A DNA stretch of 64,000 nt from Leclercia adecarboxylata. GTDB taxonomy: Bacteria > Pseudomonadota > Gammaproteobacteria > Enterobacterales > Enterobacteriaceae. Positions 45,405 to 52,344 of the stretch are shown here, piece after piece. Below the pieces are notes generated by a model, which saw only the letters and a list, made by a program, of their open reading frames with translations, did no database searches and was not told the origin of the DNA. Every line of letters begins with the position of its first letter. Within the stretch, counting starts at the first letter, position 1. The position numbers and the translations under genes are program-made. The DNA lies in the NCBI RefSeq assembly GCF_006874705.1, contig NZ_CP035382.1, positions 744,001-808,000 of the forward strand. Direction: 5' to 3'.

Positions 45405-45733
45405 AAGAACTAGACGATCTGCATAATAAAATTGGCCAGTTACTGTCTGATGCAGGGCCAGCTAATGCTAAGAAGATTATCACTCGCGCTAAATTAGCGC
45501 TGGATGGCGAATCCTGCGAGTATGAATATGATTATATTGATCAAGACGATCATGAAGACTGGTTTGTTCCTGACAAGTTAGCCAGTTACGATCTGAGATT
45601 GCTGTTAGTGAGAATGCGGGATTTTCACCTGCAAAATAATATGACTAATGGTAAGCCTGCATGGACAAACTGTGAGATAATCATTGACATACCTGAAGGG
45701 AAAATAAATATTAACTTCTCCTATAATGATTAA
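45401..45733 (+). CDS. cdiI: CdiI, YezG-family (DUF600) immunity protein
   Basis: 110 residues. The family pattern is readable: IGQLLSDAGPANAKKIITRA at the start, then EYEYDYIDQ, LLLVRMRDFHLQ, and the ending with CEIIIDIPEGKININFSY. YezG-type proteins neutralise nuclease toxins with the GGH-type non-specific endonuclease fold, which fits the CdiA tip. ATGA overlap with cdiA marks it as the cognate immunity gene. Two related genes (one broken) lie 3-5 kb downstream. Confidence 0.9.
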   Translation: MKELDDLHNKIGQLLSDAGPANAKKIITRAKLALDGESCEYEYDYIDQDDHEDWFVPDKLASYDLRLLLVRMRDFHLQNNMTNGKPAWTNCEIIIDIPEGKININFSYND

Positions 45734-46026
45734 TTTACCTTCAATGAATGGGCGATTAAATTGTCCATTCATTTCACAAACCACTAAATTTATATAAAAA
45801 CCTTTGTTTTTCATTAAAAGTAGTCGAAGAAAGGATCTGATATTTACATAGATTGTCTGATTCGGGTTATCGCTGATATGGTTATTTCCCTTGAATTCAC
45901 TGGCGAGACTTCCATCTGTCCCGATGGCGCAACCGGGATGATGAAAAGTTTTGCCGCTCCCTGAAAAAATATTGCCAGATGGAACGAAACGATTATATAT
46001 AGTGAAGACAGGAGGCTTTAATTTTA
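45734..46026. other. Gap with no intact gene, start of the immunity bank
   Basis: About 290 bp of A+T-rich DNA between cdiI and the next immunity-like gene. A plus-strand stretch without a start (VIADMVISLEFTGETSICPD) may be a gene remnant. The longest minus-strand frame overlaps both flanking genes and has no ribosome site. An AGGAGG for the next gene lies at its end. Confidence 0.5.
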
Positions 46027-46509
46027 ATGACAAACAAATCACTTGACCAACTACGGGCAGGATTAGATTGTTACCAATCAAATGGCTATGTCGAATCCAA
46101 TTCATTTAACGATCCGAATGATGATGCTCTGGAATATCTGGGCATGCTGCTCGTGGATGATCAACCCACAGCGCTAAAGTATTGCCAGAGTTTTTTGCAG
46201 CAGTCCCAGGTCAATGATGAACTAAAATCAGCCGCACTTGATTTCTTACTACTGTCTAGTGAATGGAATTTCGCGTATCAGTATCTTTATAGCCAGGCGG
46301 AAAGACTTTCTATCCCGGAACTTGAAAAGTCGTTTTTTTATTTTTGTTGTGATAAAAACGAAGCCACACCTTATCCCCTTCCCGAAGGGCTATTCACTAA
46401 ATTGTTAGCACGATTCGAGGTTGTTAAAAATGAGCCCGATGCTTATTTTTATCATCTTCATGAAGCCTATAATGACTTTGTTAAAACACTTTCCGATACG
46501 CAGAATTGA
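46027..46509 (+). CDS. Unknown protein, probable orphan immunity gene
   Basis: 160 residues, acidic and all-helical, with no signal or membrane segment (LDQLRAGLDCYQSNGYVESN; EYLGMLLVDDQPTALKYCQS). Ribosome site AGGAGG. It is A+T-rich like the flanking immunity genes and lies directly downstream of cdiI, where orphan toxin-immunity modules collect. I do not recognise the family; the helix-repeat look suggests a tetratrico-like or Imm-type fold. No toxin remnant is attached. Confidence 0.6.
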   Translation: MTNKSLDQLRAGLDCYQSNGYVESNSFNDPNDDALEYLGMLLVDDQPTALKYCQSFLQQSQVNDELKSAALDFLLLSSEWNFAYQYLYSQAERLSIPELEKSFFYFCCDKNEATPYPLPEGLFTKLLARFEVVKNEPDAYFYHLHEAYNDFVKTLSDTQN

Positions 46510-46588
46510 CTTTATTGTGGGGGAAAAATCTGCAGTATCTATGTTATGAACTTAAAAGCTCTGAAAATACGGGGATTAAGACGGTAAA

Positions 46589-46864
46589 GTGACTATCGAG
46601 AAAACGACTCTAATCGTAGATAAAATGCAATGTATGGCTACTTTATTAGAATTAGGTGGTTATGCCGAATGGTCAGCTAGTATTTTTAAACTGGCTAAAA
46701 AATATGAGCTTGATCCTGATGATACCAAACACATTTTTCTAAATTTCTATGGTGGCATGGGCTCTCTGAACGATCTCGTACTGTACAGAAACGGAAAGGT
46801 TTTGATGGATGAAAACGATGAACTCGCTCAGCTCAGACGCGACCTGTTTAACCTTCTTTCCTGA
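46589..46864 (+). CDS. DUF6966-like small protein, probable immunity protein (copy 1, intact)
   Basis: 91 residues from a GTG. The pattern TLLELGGYAEWSASIFKLAK, NFYGGMGSLNDLVLYRNG and NDELAQLRRDLFNLL fits a family of small bacterial immunity-like proteins (DUF6966, from memory). A second, 5'-truncated copy lies at 47903-48148; the last ~52 codons of the two are nearly the same. It precedes a gene that is also duplicated, so the pair forms one duplicated unit. Confidence 0.7.
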   Translation: MTIEKTTLIVDKMQCMATLLELGGYAEWSASIFKLAKKYELDPDDTKHIFLNFYGGMGSLNDLVLYRNGKVLMDENDELAQLRRDLFNLLS

Positions 46865-47281
46865 GCAAAAATCCCGCTTTCGTAAGTAGTTTCTATGAAT
46901 TTATTCTTTAACAACCAGGTTATATTATTGTTGAGAAGTACACGCCTGACAGGAGTCATAAAATGACAGTGAAATGGGCTCATTTTATAGATGTTCTTGG
47001 TAAAATGGAAAATTCTGTTGAAGTTATCAACCTGTGTCAGGCTATCGGTGAAACCCCGGTTATATCAGCTGATGCTGGCGAAGGCAAAGTCGACATGCTC
47101 CCTGGATGGATCAATGGATGGTCAAAGTATGATTACGGCAACCACTCAGTGCATCTTCAGTACACAGAGCATAATCATCTGTGTCACGAAACGTTGATTA
47201 AAAATTAGAACGTCCTGATTTATAATCTTTTTTCAAATTTTAGTCCGGATCGATGTAAAGCGATTACGGGCTTAAATATTG
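46709..47281 (+). repeat. Tandem duplication, copy 1
   Basis: This segment (3' part of the DUF6966-like gene, ~98-bp spacer, second gene and ~70 bp downstream) is nearly repeated at 47993-48783. Spacer landmarks such as TTTAACAACCAGGTTATATT occur in both. Copy 1 lacks 216 bp inside the second gene. Confidence 0.85.
46963..47208 (+). CDS. Internally deleted copy of the downstream 153-residue protein
   Basis: 81 residues. The first 39 and last 41 residues are nearly the same as those of the gene at 48247-48708 (WAHFIDVLGK..., NGWSKYDYGNHSVHLQYTEH). Seventy-two residues between them are missing. The loss is exactly 216 bp, between two copies of CTGGCGAA that are present in the intact gene, so it kept the frame. 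GACAGGAG is a good ribosome site, so a shortened protein may still be made, but it has probably lost its function. Confidence 0.7.
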   Translation: MTVKWAHFIDVLGKMENSVEVINLCQAIGETPVISADAGEGKVDMLPGWINGWSKYDYGNHSVHLQYTEHNHLCHETLIKN

Positions 47282-47352
47282 GTAGTAGTCTTTATCCTGC
47301 TATACTGCCGTGTTCCATAAAGGGAGCAAATATCCCTGGGTAAAGGGAAATA

Positions 47353-47430
47353 ATGATGGGTTACTGGTTCTATAACAAGATGGAAAAATTGGGGGCCGGG
47401 GAGCAGCGAGCAAACAATTTTAACAGGTGA
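47353..47430 (+). CDS. Possible 25-residue ORF just before a SUKH gene
   Basis: ATGATG at 47353 with AAAGGGA upstream opens a frame with MMGYWFYNKMEKLGAGEQRA that stops four bases before the SMI1-type gene. It could be a leader peptide or the start of a gene lost by deletion. Confidence 0.3.
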   Translation: MMGYWFYNKMEKLGAGEQRANNFNR

Positions 47431-47434
47431 CGGT

Positions 47435-47854
47435 ATGGCTAATAACCTGAATGACGTTATTGAAGAGTTAAAGGTAGTGTCCGGGAACGAGAGAAGTAAT
47501 ATTCCTTTACCGGATGATGATATTATTTCTAAATATGAAGGAGAAACAGGCTTTTCTTTTTCACCTGACTACAAGAAACTTCTTAAGGAAGTTGGCAATA
47601 TCTATTATGGAACAATCGAACTATTATCTGTCACAGAAGACAAAAAATTCTATGGCGAGTTGTTAACGGCTATAAATGATGCGAAAGAACTTGGCGTGCC
47701 TGAATCGTGGCTGCCCATATGTGAAGATAACGGTAGTTATTATTGTTTAGACCAACAAGGTCGTGTCCAATATTGGACTGGCGATGGTGCTAGTGAAGAG
47801 CAATGGCCTGATTTAGCCGCCTGGGTGAAAGATGTCTGGATCGATGGCAACTAA
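47435..47854 (+). CDS. SMI1/KNR4 (SUKH) family immunity-like protein
   Basis: 139 residues. The SUKH pattern is clear: EELKVVSG, then PDDDIISKYEGETGFSFSPD-YKKLL, VGNIYYGTIELL, PESWLPICEDNGSYYCLDQQ and WPDLAAWVKDVW. SUKH proteins are common antidotes to nuclease and deaminase toxins of CDI, T6SS and Rhs systems. It lies between the two copies of the duplicated unit, without an attached toxin, so it is an orphan immunity gene. Confidence 0.85.
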   Translation: MANNLNDVIEELKVVSGNERSNIPLPDDDIISKYEGETGFSFSPDYKKLLKEVGNIYYGTIELLSVTEDKKFYGELLTAINDAKELGVPESWLPICEDNGSYYCLDQQGRVQYWTGDGASEEQWPDLAAWVKDVWIDGN

Positions 47855-47902
47855 GGTAAGTCAAGGTAAATATTTATCTGGAAAACCCTGTAGCCATAAA
47901 AG

Positions 47903-48148
47903 ATGATTTTTGGAACACCTGTAGAAGCGGTGCTCCAAAAACGCCAGGGTCCTGGTATTGCCCTCATACCCTGGACATTACCTGAAAAACGCGTCGACTG
48001 TGATGAAATAAAATACATTTTTCTAAGTTTCTATGGCGGCATGGGATCTCTGAACGATCTCGTATCGTACAGAAACGGAAAGGTTTTGATGGATGAAAAC
48101 GATGAACTCGCTCAGCTCAGACGCGACCTGTCTAACCTTCTTTCCTGA
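47903..48148 (+). pseudogene. 5'-truncated copy of the DUF6966-like gene
   Basis: From ~47993 the frame matches the gene at 46589-46864 (CDEIKYIFLSFYGGMGSLND; NDELAQLRRDLSNLLS). The ~30 codons before that are unrelated and the frame lacks a ribosome site, so the first half of the original gene has been replaced by other DNA. Nearby CCAGGGTCCTGG and ACCCTGG repeats lie close to the break. It belongs to copy 2 of the tandem duplication. Confidence 0.7.
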
Positions 48149-48783
48149 ATAAAAATCCCGCTTTTGTAAGTAGTTTCTATGAATTTGTTCTTTAACAACC
48201 AGGTTATATTATTGTTGAGAAGTACACACCAGACAGGAGTTACAAAATGACAGTGGAATGGGCTCATTTTATAGATGTTCTTGGTAAAAGGGAAAATTCT
48301 GTTGAAGTTATCAACCTGTGTCATGCTATCGGTGAATCCCCGGTTATATCAGCTGATGCTGGCGAATATAACGATCCCGATGGAAAAACGAAGCACTATA
48401 AATTTTATCAGTCTGGTATCGAGATGGGGTTTCGGAAAGGCTGCTTAAATCATATTCATTTTTACTTTGGCAATGAAGATGGATATTCACCATTTACAGG
48501 CAATTTTATCCCCGGAATTAAAGGAGGGATGGACAGGGCATTTATTACAAAATTGTCTGGAAAACCCACTTTGTCTGGCGAAGGTAAAGTCGACATGCTC
48601 CTTGGCTGGATCAATGGCTGGTCAAAGTATGATTACGGCAACCACTCAGTACATCTTCAGTACACGGAGCATAATCACCTGTGTCACGCAACGTTGATTA
48701 AAAATTAAAAAACCATTATTTGTAACGGTTTTTATCAAACTTTAGCCCGGATTGGTGTATAGAGATTACGGGCATAAATATTG
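47993..48783 (+). repeat. Tandem duplication, copy 2
   Basis: Counterpart of 46709-47281. It keeps the full-length second gene (48247-48708) but has lost the 5' half of the first gene. Homology ends after GGGCATAAATATTG. The two copies flank the SUKH gene. Confidence 0.85.
48247..48708 (+). CDS. Unknown cytoplasmic protein, probable immunity protein (copy 2, intact)
   Basis: 153 residues, no signal or membrane segment. Opening WAHFIDVLGKRENSVEVINL, middle FYQSGIEMGFRKGCLNHIHF and GYSPFTGNFIPG, ending NGWSKYDYGNHSVHLQYTEH. That last part (W.KYDYG...VHLQY) resembles the end of small immunity proteins that are found next to polymorphic toxins, but I cannot name the family. GACAGGAG ribosome site. 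An internally deleted copy lies at 46963-47208. Confidence 0.7.
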   Translation: MTVEWAHFIDVLGKRENSVEVINLCHAIGESPVISADAGEYNDPDGKTKHYKFYQSGIEMGFRKGCLNHIHFYFGNEDGYSPFTGNFIPGIKGGMDRAFITKLSGKPTLSGEGKVDMLLGWINGWSKYDYGNHSVHLQYTEHNHLCHATLIKN

Positions 48784-48818
48784 CCTCATTTGAGTTAATT
48801 TATCTTTCAGGAGGAATG

Positions 48819-49105
48819 ATGCGTCAATCCCAGGATATTTATAATGACATTGGTTCAGGATTGCTCTCGATCGCGCCTGATACTGCGGTGAGTTTACTTA
48901 TGACTATGTCGATAAACAGGGTCACCAGCATTGGGTCACTGATACAGCAGATGCCAGTGCAAGACTTTTAGATCTTTTGGTCGAACTGAGGAATTTTTTT
49001 GTTGATAACGTTCAATCACTCGAAAAGCCCTTCTGGCGGGGCTGTGAGGTAACGGTAAACGTTGAAACACTCAGGATTAACATTGACTTTAAATATGAGA
49101 ACTAA
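48819..49105 (+). pseudogene. Broken YezG-family immunity gene
   Basis: AGGAGG and ATG at 48819 open QSQDIYNDIGSGLLSIAPDT, nearly the same as the start of the intact gene at 50151. After that ~18 codons are missing and the frame shifts. The other frame then gives EFTYDYVDKQGHQHWVT, LLDLLVELRNFFVDN and VETLRINIDFKYEN to the TAA at 49105. It is a deletion-inactivated sister of the YezG genes at 45401 and 50151. Confidence 0.8.
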
Positions 49106-49106
49106 A

Positions 49107-49748
49107 ATGACTATGTATTTGGAAAAACTCTTATCCGTTTGCAGTGGTGATATTTCATCATGCAAGGGGCATAAACTAACCTCAGGCTTTCATAATTACC
49201 CGCTGATTGATGATTTAACGGCTTTATTAAACAACAGAAACGGCTTTTATGGTTTTGAGTCAGCCTTGCATGTTTTCCCTTTAGAGACAGATGGGGAAGA
49301 GATCGGCGTAATTGACTGGAATGACCATAGGTTATGGATTGATTGTTACGATGATCTTGCTCATAACGCCATTTTCTTTGCTGAAGATGTTTTTGGCGGT
49401 CAATTTTGTATAAAACAAGATGGCATATACACGTTCGATCCAGAGACAGGCTCTTTTGATTACCTTGCGCCTGATATCAATGAATGGTGTAAACAAATAC
49501 TTGAAGACTATGAGATATTAACGGGCTACCCACTGGCAAACGCATGGCAGAAAAAGTATGGTTCAATACCTGCGGGTTATCGCCTGGTTCCCAAAATTCC
49601 GTTTGTTGCGGGTGGCGAGTATGAGCCTGATAACCTTTACTTAGAAAAATCGGCAGTAGCAATGAAAGCAAGAGCCAATATTGCATTGCAAATAAGAGAT
49701 GTTCCCGATGGTAGCAACATCCAGCTAAGGTTAATTGACAGGGATTAA
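49107..49748 (+). CDS. SUKH/SMI1-like immunity protein, larger type
   Basis: 213 residues from the ATG at 49107, two bases after the stop of the broken YezG gene. Readable landmarks are NRNGFYGFESALHVFPLET, then NAIFFAEDVFGGQFCIKQDG, YTFDPETGSFDYLAPDINEW and YPLANAWQKKYG. These fit the ~210-residue SUKH-like group that often accompanies polymorphic toxins. No toxin gene is attached. A+T-rich. Another possibility is a related cell-wall/ankyrin-type immunity family, but the FGGQF/FDPETG pattern favours SUKH. Confidence 0.75.
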   Translation: MTMYLEKLLSVCSGDISSCKGHKLTSGFHNYPLIDDLTALLNNRNGFYGFESALHVFPLETDGEEIGVIDWNDHRLWIDCYDDLAHNAIFFAEDVFGGQFCIKQDGIYTFDPETGSFDYLAPDINEWCKQILEDYEILTGYPLANAWQKKYGSIPAGYRLVPKIPFVAGGEYEPDNLYLEKSAVAMKARANIALQIRDVPDGSNIQLRLIDRD

Positions 49749-49763
49749 TACCGGGAATTGCAA

Positions 49764-50116
49764 ATGAGACGTCTTATTCCTGGCATCGTTTTTTTACTGA
49801 GTGGCTGCGTGGTGGCCGATATGGACTCTACCAACCACACCGCCTTTCCCTACTCCTGGACGTTCCAGAAGCCCGCAACAATGGGCCATACCGATCGGGT
49901 ACAGCGTAAAGCCGATCTTTATGCCTGCGGCGTCGATAAAAATATCGATGTAGACAGTCCAGCATGGGGCAGAGGCAGTAGCTATCCGGGGAAGACCACA
50001 AAGCAATATTTGCCCGGGTAGAAAAAGTGGAAGCCTGCATGCAGGATAAAGGATATATGGTGCTGGGCTTCGATGAGTGCGGGCCGCTCAAAGCCCCCAC
50101 TGGAAAATGTAATTAA
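49764..50116 (+). pseudogene. Frameshifted lipoprotein gene
   Basis: Lipoprotein signal MRRLIPGIVFLLSGC, then KADLYACGVDKNIDVDSP. The frame stops early at 50021. The neighbouring frame continues in register as EDHKAIFARVEKVEACMQDK, GYMVLGFDECGPLKAPTGKC to the TAA at 50116. One missing G in the run CCGGGGAAG (~49999) accounts for the shift. The repaired product (~117 residues, with three later Cys) resembles small enterobacterial lipoproteins found with Rhs/CDI immunity genes. Phase variation or an assembly error are alternatives. Confidence 0.65.
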
Positions 50117-50150
50117 GTGTTCAACTATGACGAAGTAAGGGCGAGAAAAT

Positions 50151-50486
50151 ATGCGCGAATCCCAGGCTATTTATAATGATATTGGCTCGGTCTTAATAGC
50201 CGCAGCGCCCGATAACGCCGCAAAAATCATCGCGCGCGCTGAGCTGTCGCCCGAAGATGACCACTGCAAATGTGAGTTTGATTATGTGGACAGCACCTCA
50301 GGTGAGACAAACTGGTTTACTGCAGGCGCACAGGCCAATGCTGATTTGCTGGGCCTTCTGGTTGAGTTGAGGAAATTTTTTGTTGATAACATCTCATCAC
50401 AACAGCCCGCGTTCTGGCACGCCTGTGAAATAACGGTCGATGTTGAAACGCTCAGAATCACGATTGATTTTAAATACGGCGATTAG
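50151..50486 (+). CDS. Orphan YezG-family (DUF600) immunity protein
   Basis: 111 residues. ESQAIYNDIGSVLIAAAPDN, AAKIIARAEL, CEFDYVDS, LLVELRKFFVDN and CEITVDVETLRITIDFKY give the complete family pattern, clearly homologous to CdiI at 45401. It has no toxin partner in the window, so it may protect against sister-cell nuclease tips that were once on this CdiA or occur in other strains. AAGGGCGAG lies upstream of the start. Confidence 0.87.
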   Translation: MRESQAIYNDIGSVLIAAAPDNAAKIIARAELSPEDDHCKCEFDYVDSTSGETNWFTAGAQANADLLGLLVELRKFFVDNISSQQPAFWHACEITVDVETLRITIDFKYGD

Positions 50487-50633
50487 TAGACAATAAAATG
50501 TGACGACTAAGCGCAACACCCTACCAATATAGGGGAGGCAAATTCCAGGACTATTCTGGCCTTTAAGATTATTCCCTATTTCATCGCCTGCCAAAACAAC
50601 CAACAATTTTATCGCCTTAATTTGCAGTGGAAT

Positions 50634-50657
50634 ATCTCCAGCCTGATGGCTGGGGAT
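50634..50657 (+). terminator. Hairpin between the immunity bank and the Ail/Lom gene
   Basis: ATCTCCAGCC / GGCTGGGGAT stem with a TGAT loop, ~43 bp before the next gene. No T tract, so it is either a weak terminator or a leader structure. Confidence 0.5.
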
Positions 50658-50700
50658 ATATGGCATTACACATAAAAAATGACAACAAGGATTACGGAAA

Positions 50701-51261
50701 ATGAAAAAAATTACCCTGGCAGTATGCGTTGCGGCGAGTCTGGCAAGCGGCGCTGCTCTGGCGGATAATCACACCGTTTCGGTGGGTTATGCGCAGAGTA
50801 ACGTTGAAGACTTTAAAAATATCCGCGGCGTGAACGTTCAGTATCGCTACGAGTGGGATTCCCCGGTAAGCCTGGTGGGTTCATTTACCTATATGAGCGG
50901 CGATCAGGACGAGCATTATTATCTCGCTTCCGACTCCATTAAAAATCACATCGAAGTGAAATATTACTCCCTGATGGCAGGCCCGGCGTATCGCCTTAAT
51001 GAATTCGTTTCCCTGTATGCGCTGGGCGGCGTTGCTCGCGTGAAAGCAGACGGCCACACCACCTGGGTGAACGGCGGCGACAACTATACCGAGCGCAACG
51101 GCATCGATGAGAAATCGACCTCTTTCGCCTACGGCGCGGGCGTACAGTTCAACGCAACGCCTGATCTGGCGATCCACGTCGGTTACGAAGGTACCACTGC
51201 CGACCTGGGCGATGACTACGGGATCAACGGCTGGAACCTGGGTGTGGGTTACAGCTTCTGA
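50701..51261 (+). CDS. Ail/Lom/OmpX-family outer membrane beta-barrel protein
   Basis: 186 residues. Signal peptide cut after ASGAALA, then eight amphipathic strands typical of the Ail/Lom/PagC family (HTVSVGYAQSNVEDFKNIRG, EVKYYSLMAGPAYRLNEFVS, DLAIHVGYEGT) ending NGWNLGVGYSF with the C-terminal Phe used for barrel assembly. Members give attachment or serum resistance, or are structural porin-like; the role here is unknown. Monocistronic; GGATTACGGAAA before the start. A pair of REP elements follows. Confidence 0.93.
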   Translation: MKKITLAVCVAASLASGAALADNHTVSVGYAQSNVEDFKNIRGVNVQYRYEWDSPVSLVGSFTYMSGDQDEHYYLASDSIKNHIEVKYYSLMAGPAYRLNEFVSLYALGGVARVKADGHTTWVNGGDNYTERNGIDEKSTSFAYGAGVQFNATPDLAIHVGYEGTTADLGDDYGINGWNLGVGYSF

Positions 51262-51275
51262 TTGGTGCGCCCTGA

Positions 51276-51356
51276 TGCCGGGTGGCGGCTACGCCTTACC
51301 CGGCCTACGGTCCGAGGGTTTTGTAGGCCCGGCAAGCGCAGCGCCGCCGGGCATTA
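51276..51356. repeat. BIME: two REP units in opposite orientation
   Basis: GCCGGGTGGCGGCTACGCC ... and GTAGGCCCGGCAAGCGCAGC units, between the Ail/Lom gene and the convergent LysR gene. Confidence 0.87.
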
Positions 51357-51365
51357 CAGACCGCA

Positions 51366-52247
51366 CTATTCCCCGGCCTGCATAATATGGGCGATAAACT
51401 GGGTTAACTTCGGCAGCGGCCGCAGATCCTGACGCCATAAAAGATGCACCGGTCGGGGTTGTGGCGTGTAACTTTCCAAAACACGTATCAGCCGACCATT
51501 CGCCAGCTCGTCCGCCACCAGCACCTCCGGTTGTAACAGCAATCCCGCCCCGGCAATCGCCGCCATCCGCAGCCCATACCCGTCGTTACAGCGCAAGATC
51601 GCATCGCGCTTCCAGCGCACCTCCCCCTCCACACCCGGCAGCCGCCACTCGTTGCGCGCGGTCCAGACGGTGTGGGAGAGACAAAGATGCTCCACCAGAT
51701 CGTCCGGCGTTTGCGGCGTGCCGTGACGGGCTAAATAGTCCGGCGCGGCGCAGATCACCATCCGGTAAGGACAGAGGTATTTCGCCACCAGATCCCCGGT
51801 GTGGATATCGCCAATGCGGATAGCCAGATCCACCCCCTCCTCCACCAGATCGACCATCCGGTTAGTAAGATCCAGCTCGACGCGCACCTCCGGGAAACGC
51901 TGCAAAAAGGTGGCGGTCAGCGGGGCAATCACGCACCCGCCGAATGAGGTGGGCGCGGTCACCCGCAGCGTGCCCGCGGGTGCGGTACGCAGACGCTCCA
52001 CCGAACGTTCGGCGATGGCGACCTGCTCGATAACCCGCTTTGCCTCCTCAAACCAGACCCGCCCGGCGTCGGTCAGGCTCTGGCGGCGGGTATTGCGCTC
52101 CAGCAGCCGGGTGCCGAGCTGCGCCTCCAGCCAGGCGATATACTTCCCGACCATCACCGCCGACATCTCCAGCCGGGCGGCGGCACCGGTAAAGCTGCCG
52201 CTCTCCACCACCGCGATAAAGGTTTCCATGCCGCGAAGCTTATCCAT
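51366..52247 (-). CDS. LysR-family transcriptional regulator (CrgA/DmlR-like)
   Basis: 293 residues. The start MDKLRGMETFIAVVESGSFT with the HTH (AAARLEMSAVMVGKYIAWLE) and a PBP2-type effector domain is typical of the DmlR/PecT/CrgA branch. It faces the SDR gene across ~97 bp and is its probable regulator. Effector unknown. Confidence 0.92.
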   Translation of the reverse strand: MDKLRGMETFIAVVESGSFTGAAARLEMSAVMVGKYIAWLEAQLGTRLLERNTRRQSLTDAGRVWFEEAKRVIEQVAIAERSVERLRTAPAGTLRVTAPTSFGGCVIAPLTATFLQRFPEVRVELDLTNRMVDLVEEGVDLAIRIGDIHTGDLVAKYLCPYRMVICAAPDYLARHGTPQTPDDLVEHLCLSHTVWTARNEWRLPGVEGEVRWKRDAILRCNDGYGLRMAAIAGAGLLLQPEVLVADELANGRLIRVLESYTPQPRPVHLLWRQDLRPLPKLTQFIAHIMQAGE

Positions 52248-52344
52248 ATTACAAACCTCTGGTTAATAATGATCTAACTTTAGCCCAGTTTATCCGCTCT
52301 TCGGTTTGTTAAACAATCAAGGCTCACACACAGAGGAGTCGGCT

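Noticed and set aside
45605..46105. Minus-strand frame (166 codons) between cdiI and the next gene
   Set aside because: It overlaps two plus-strand genes that have good ribosome sites and has none itself; considered as a toxin remnant but no motif supports it.
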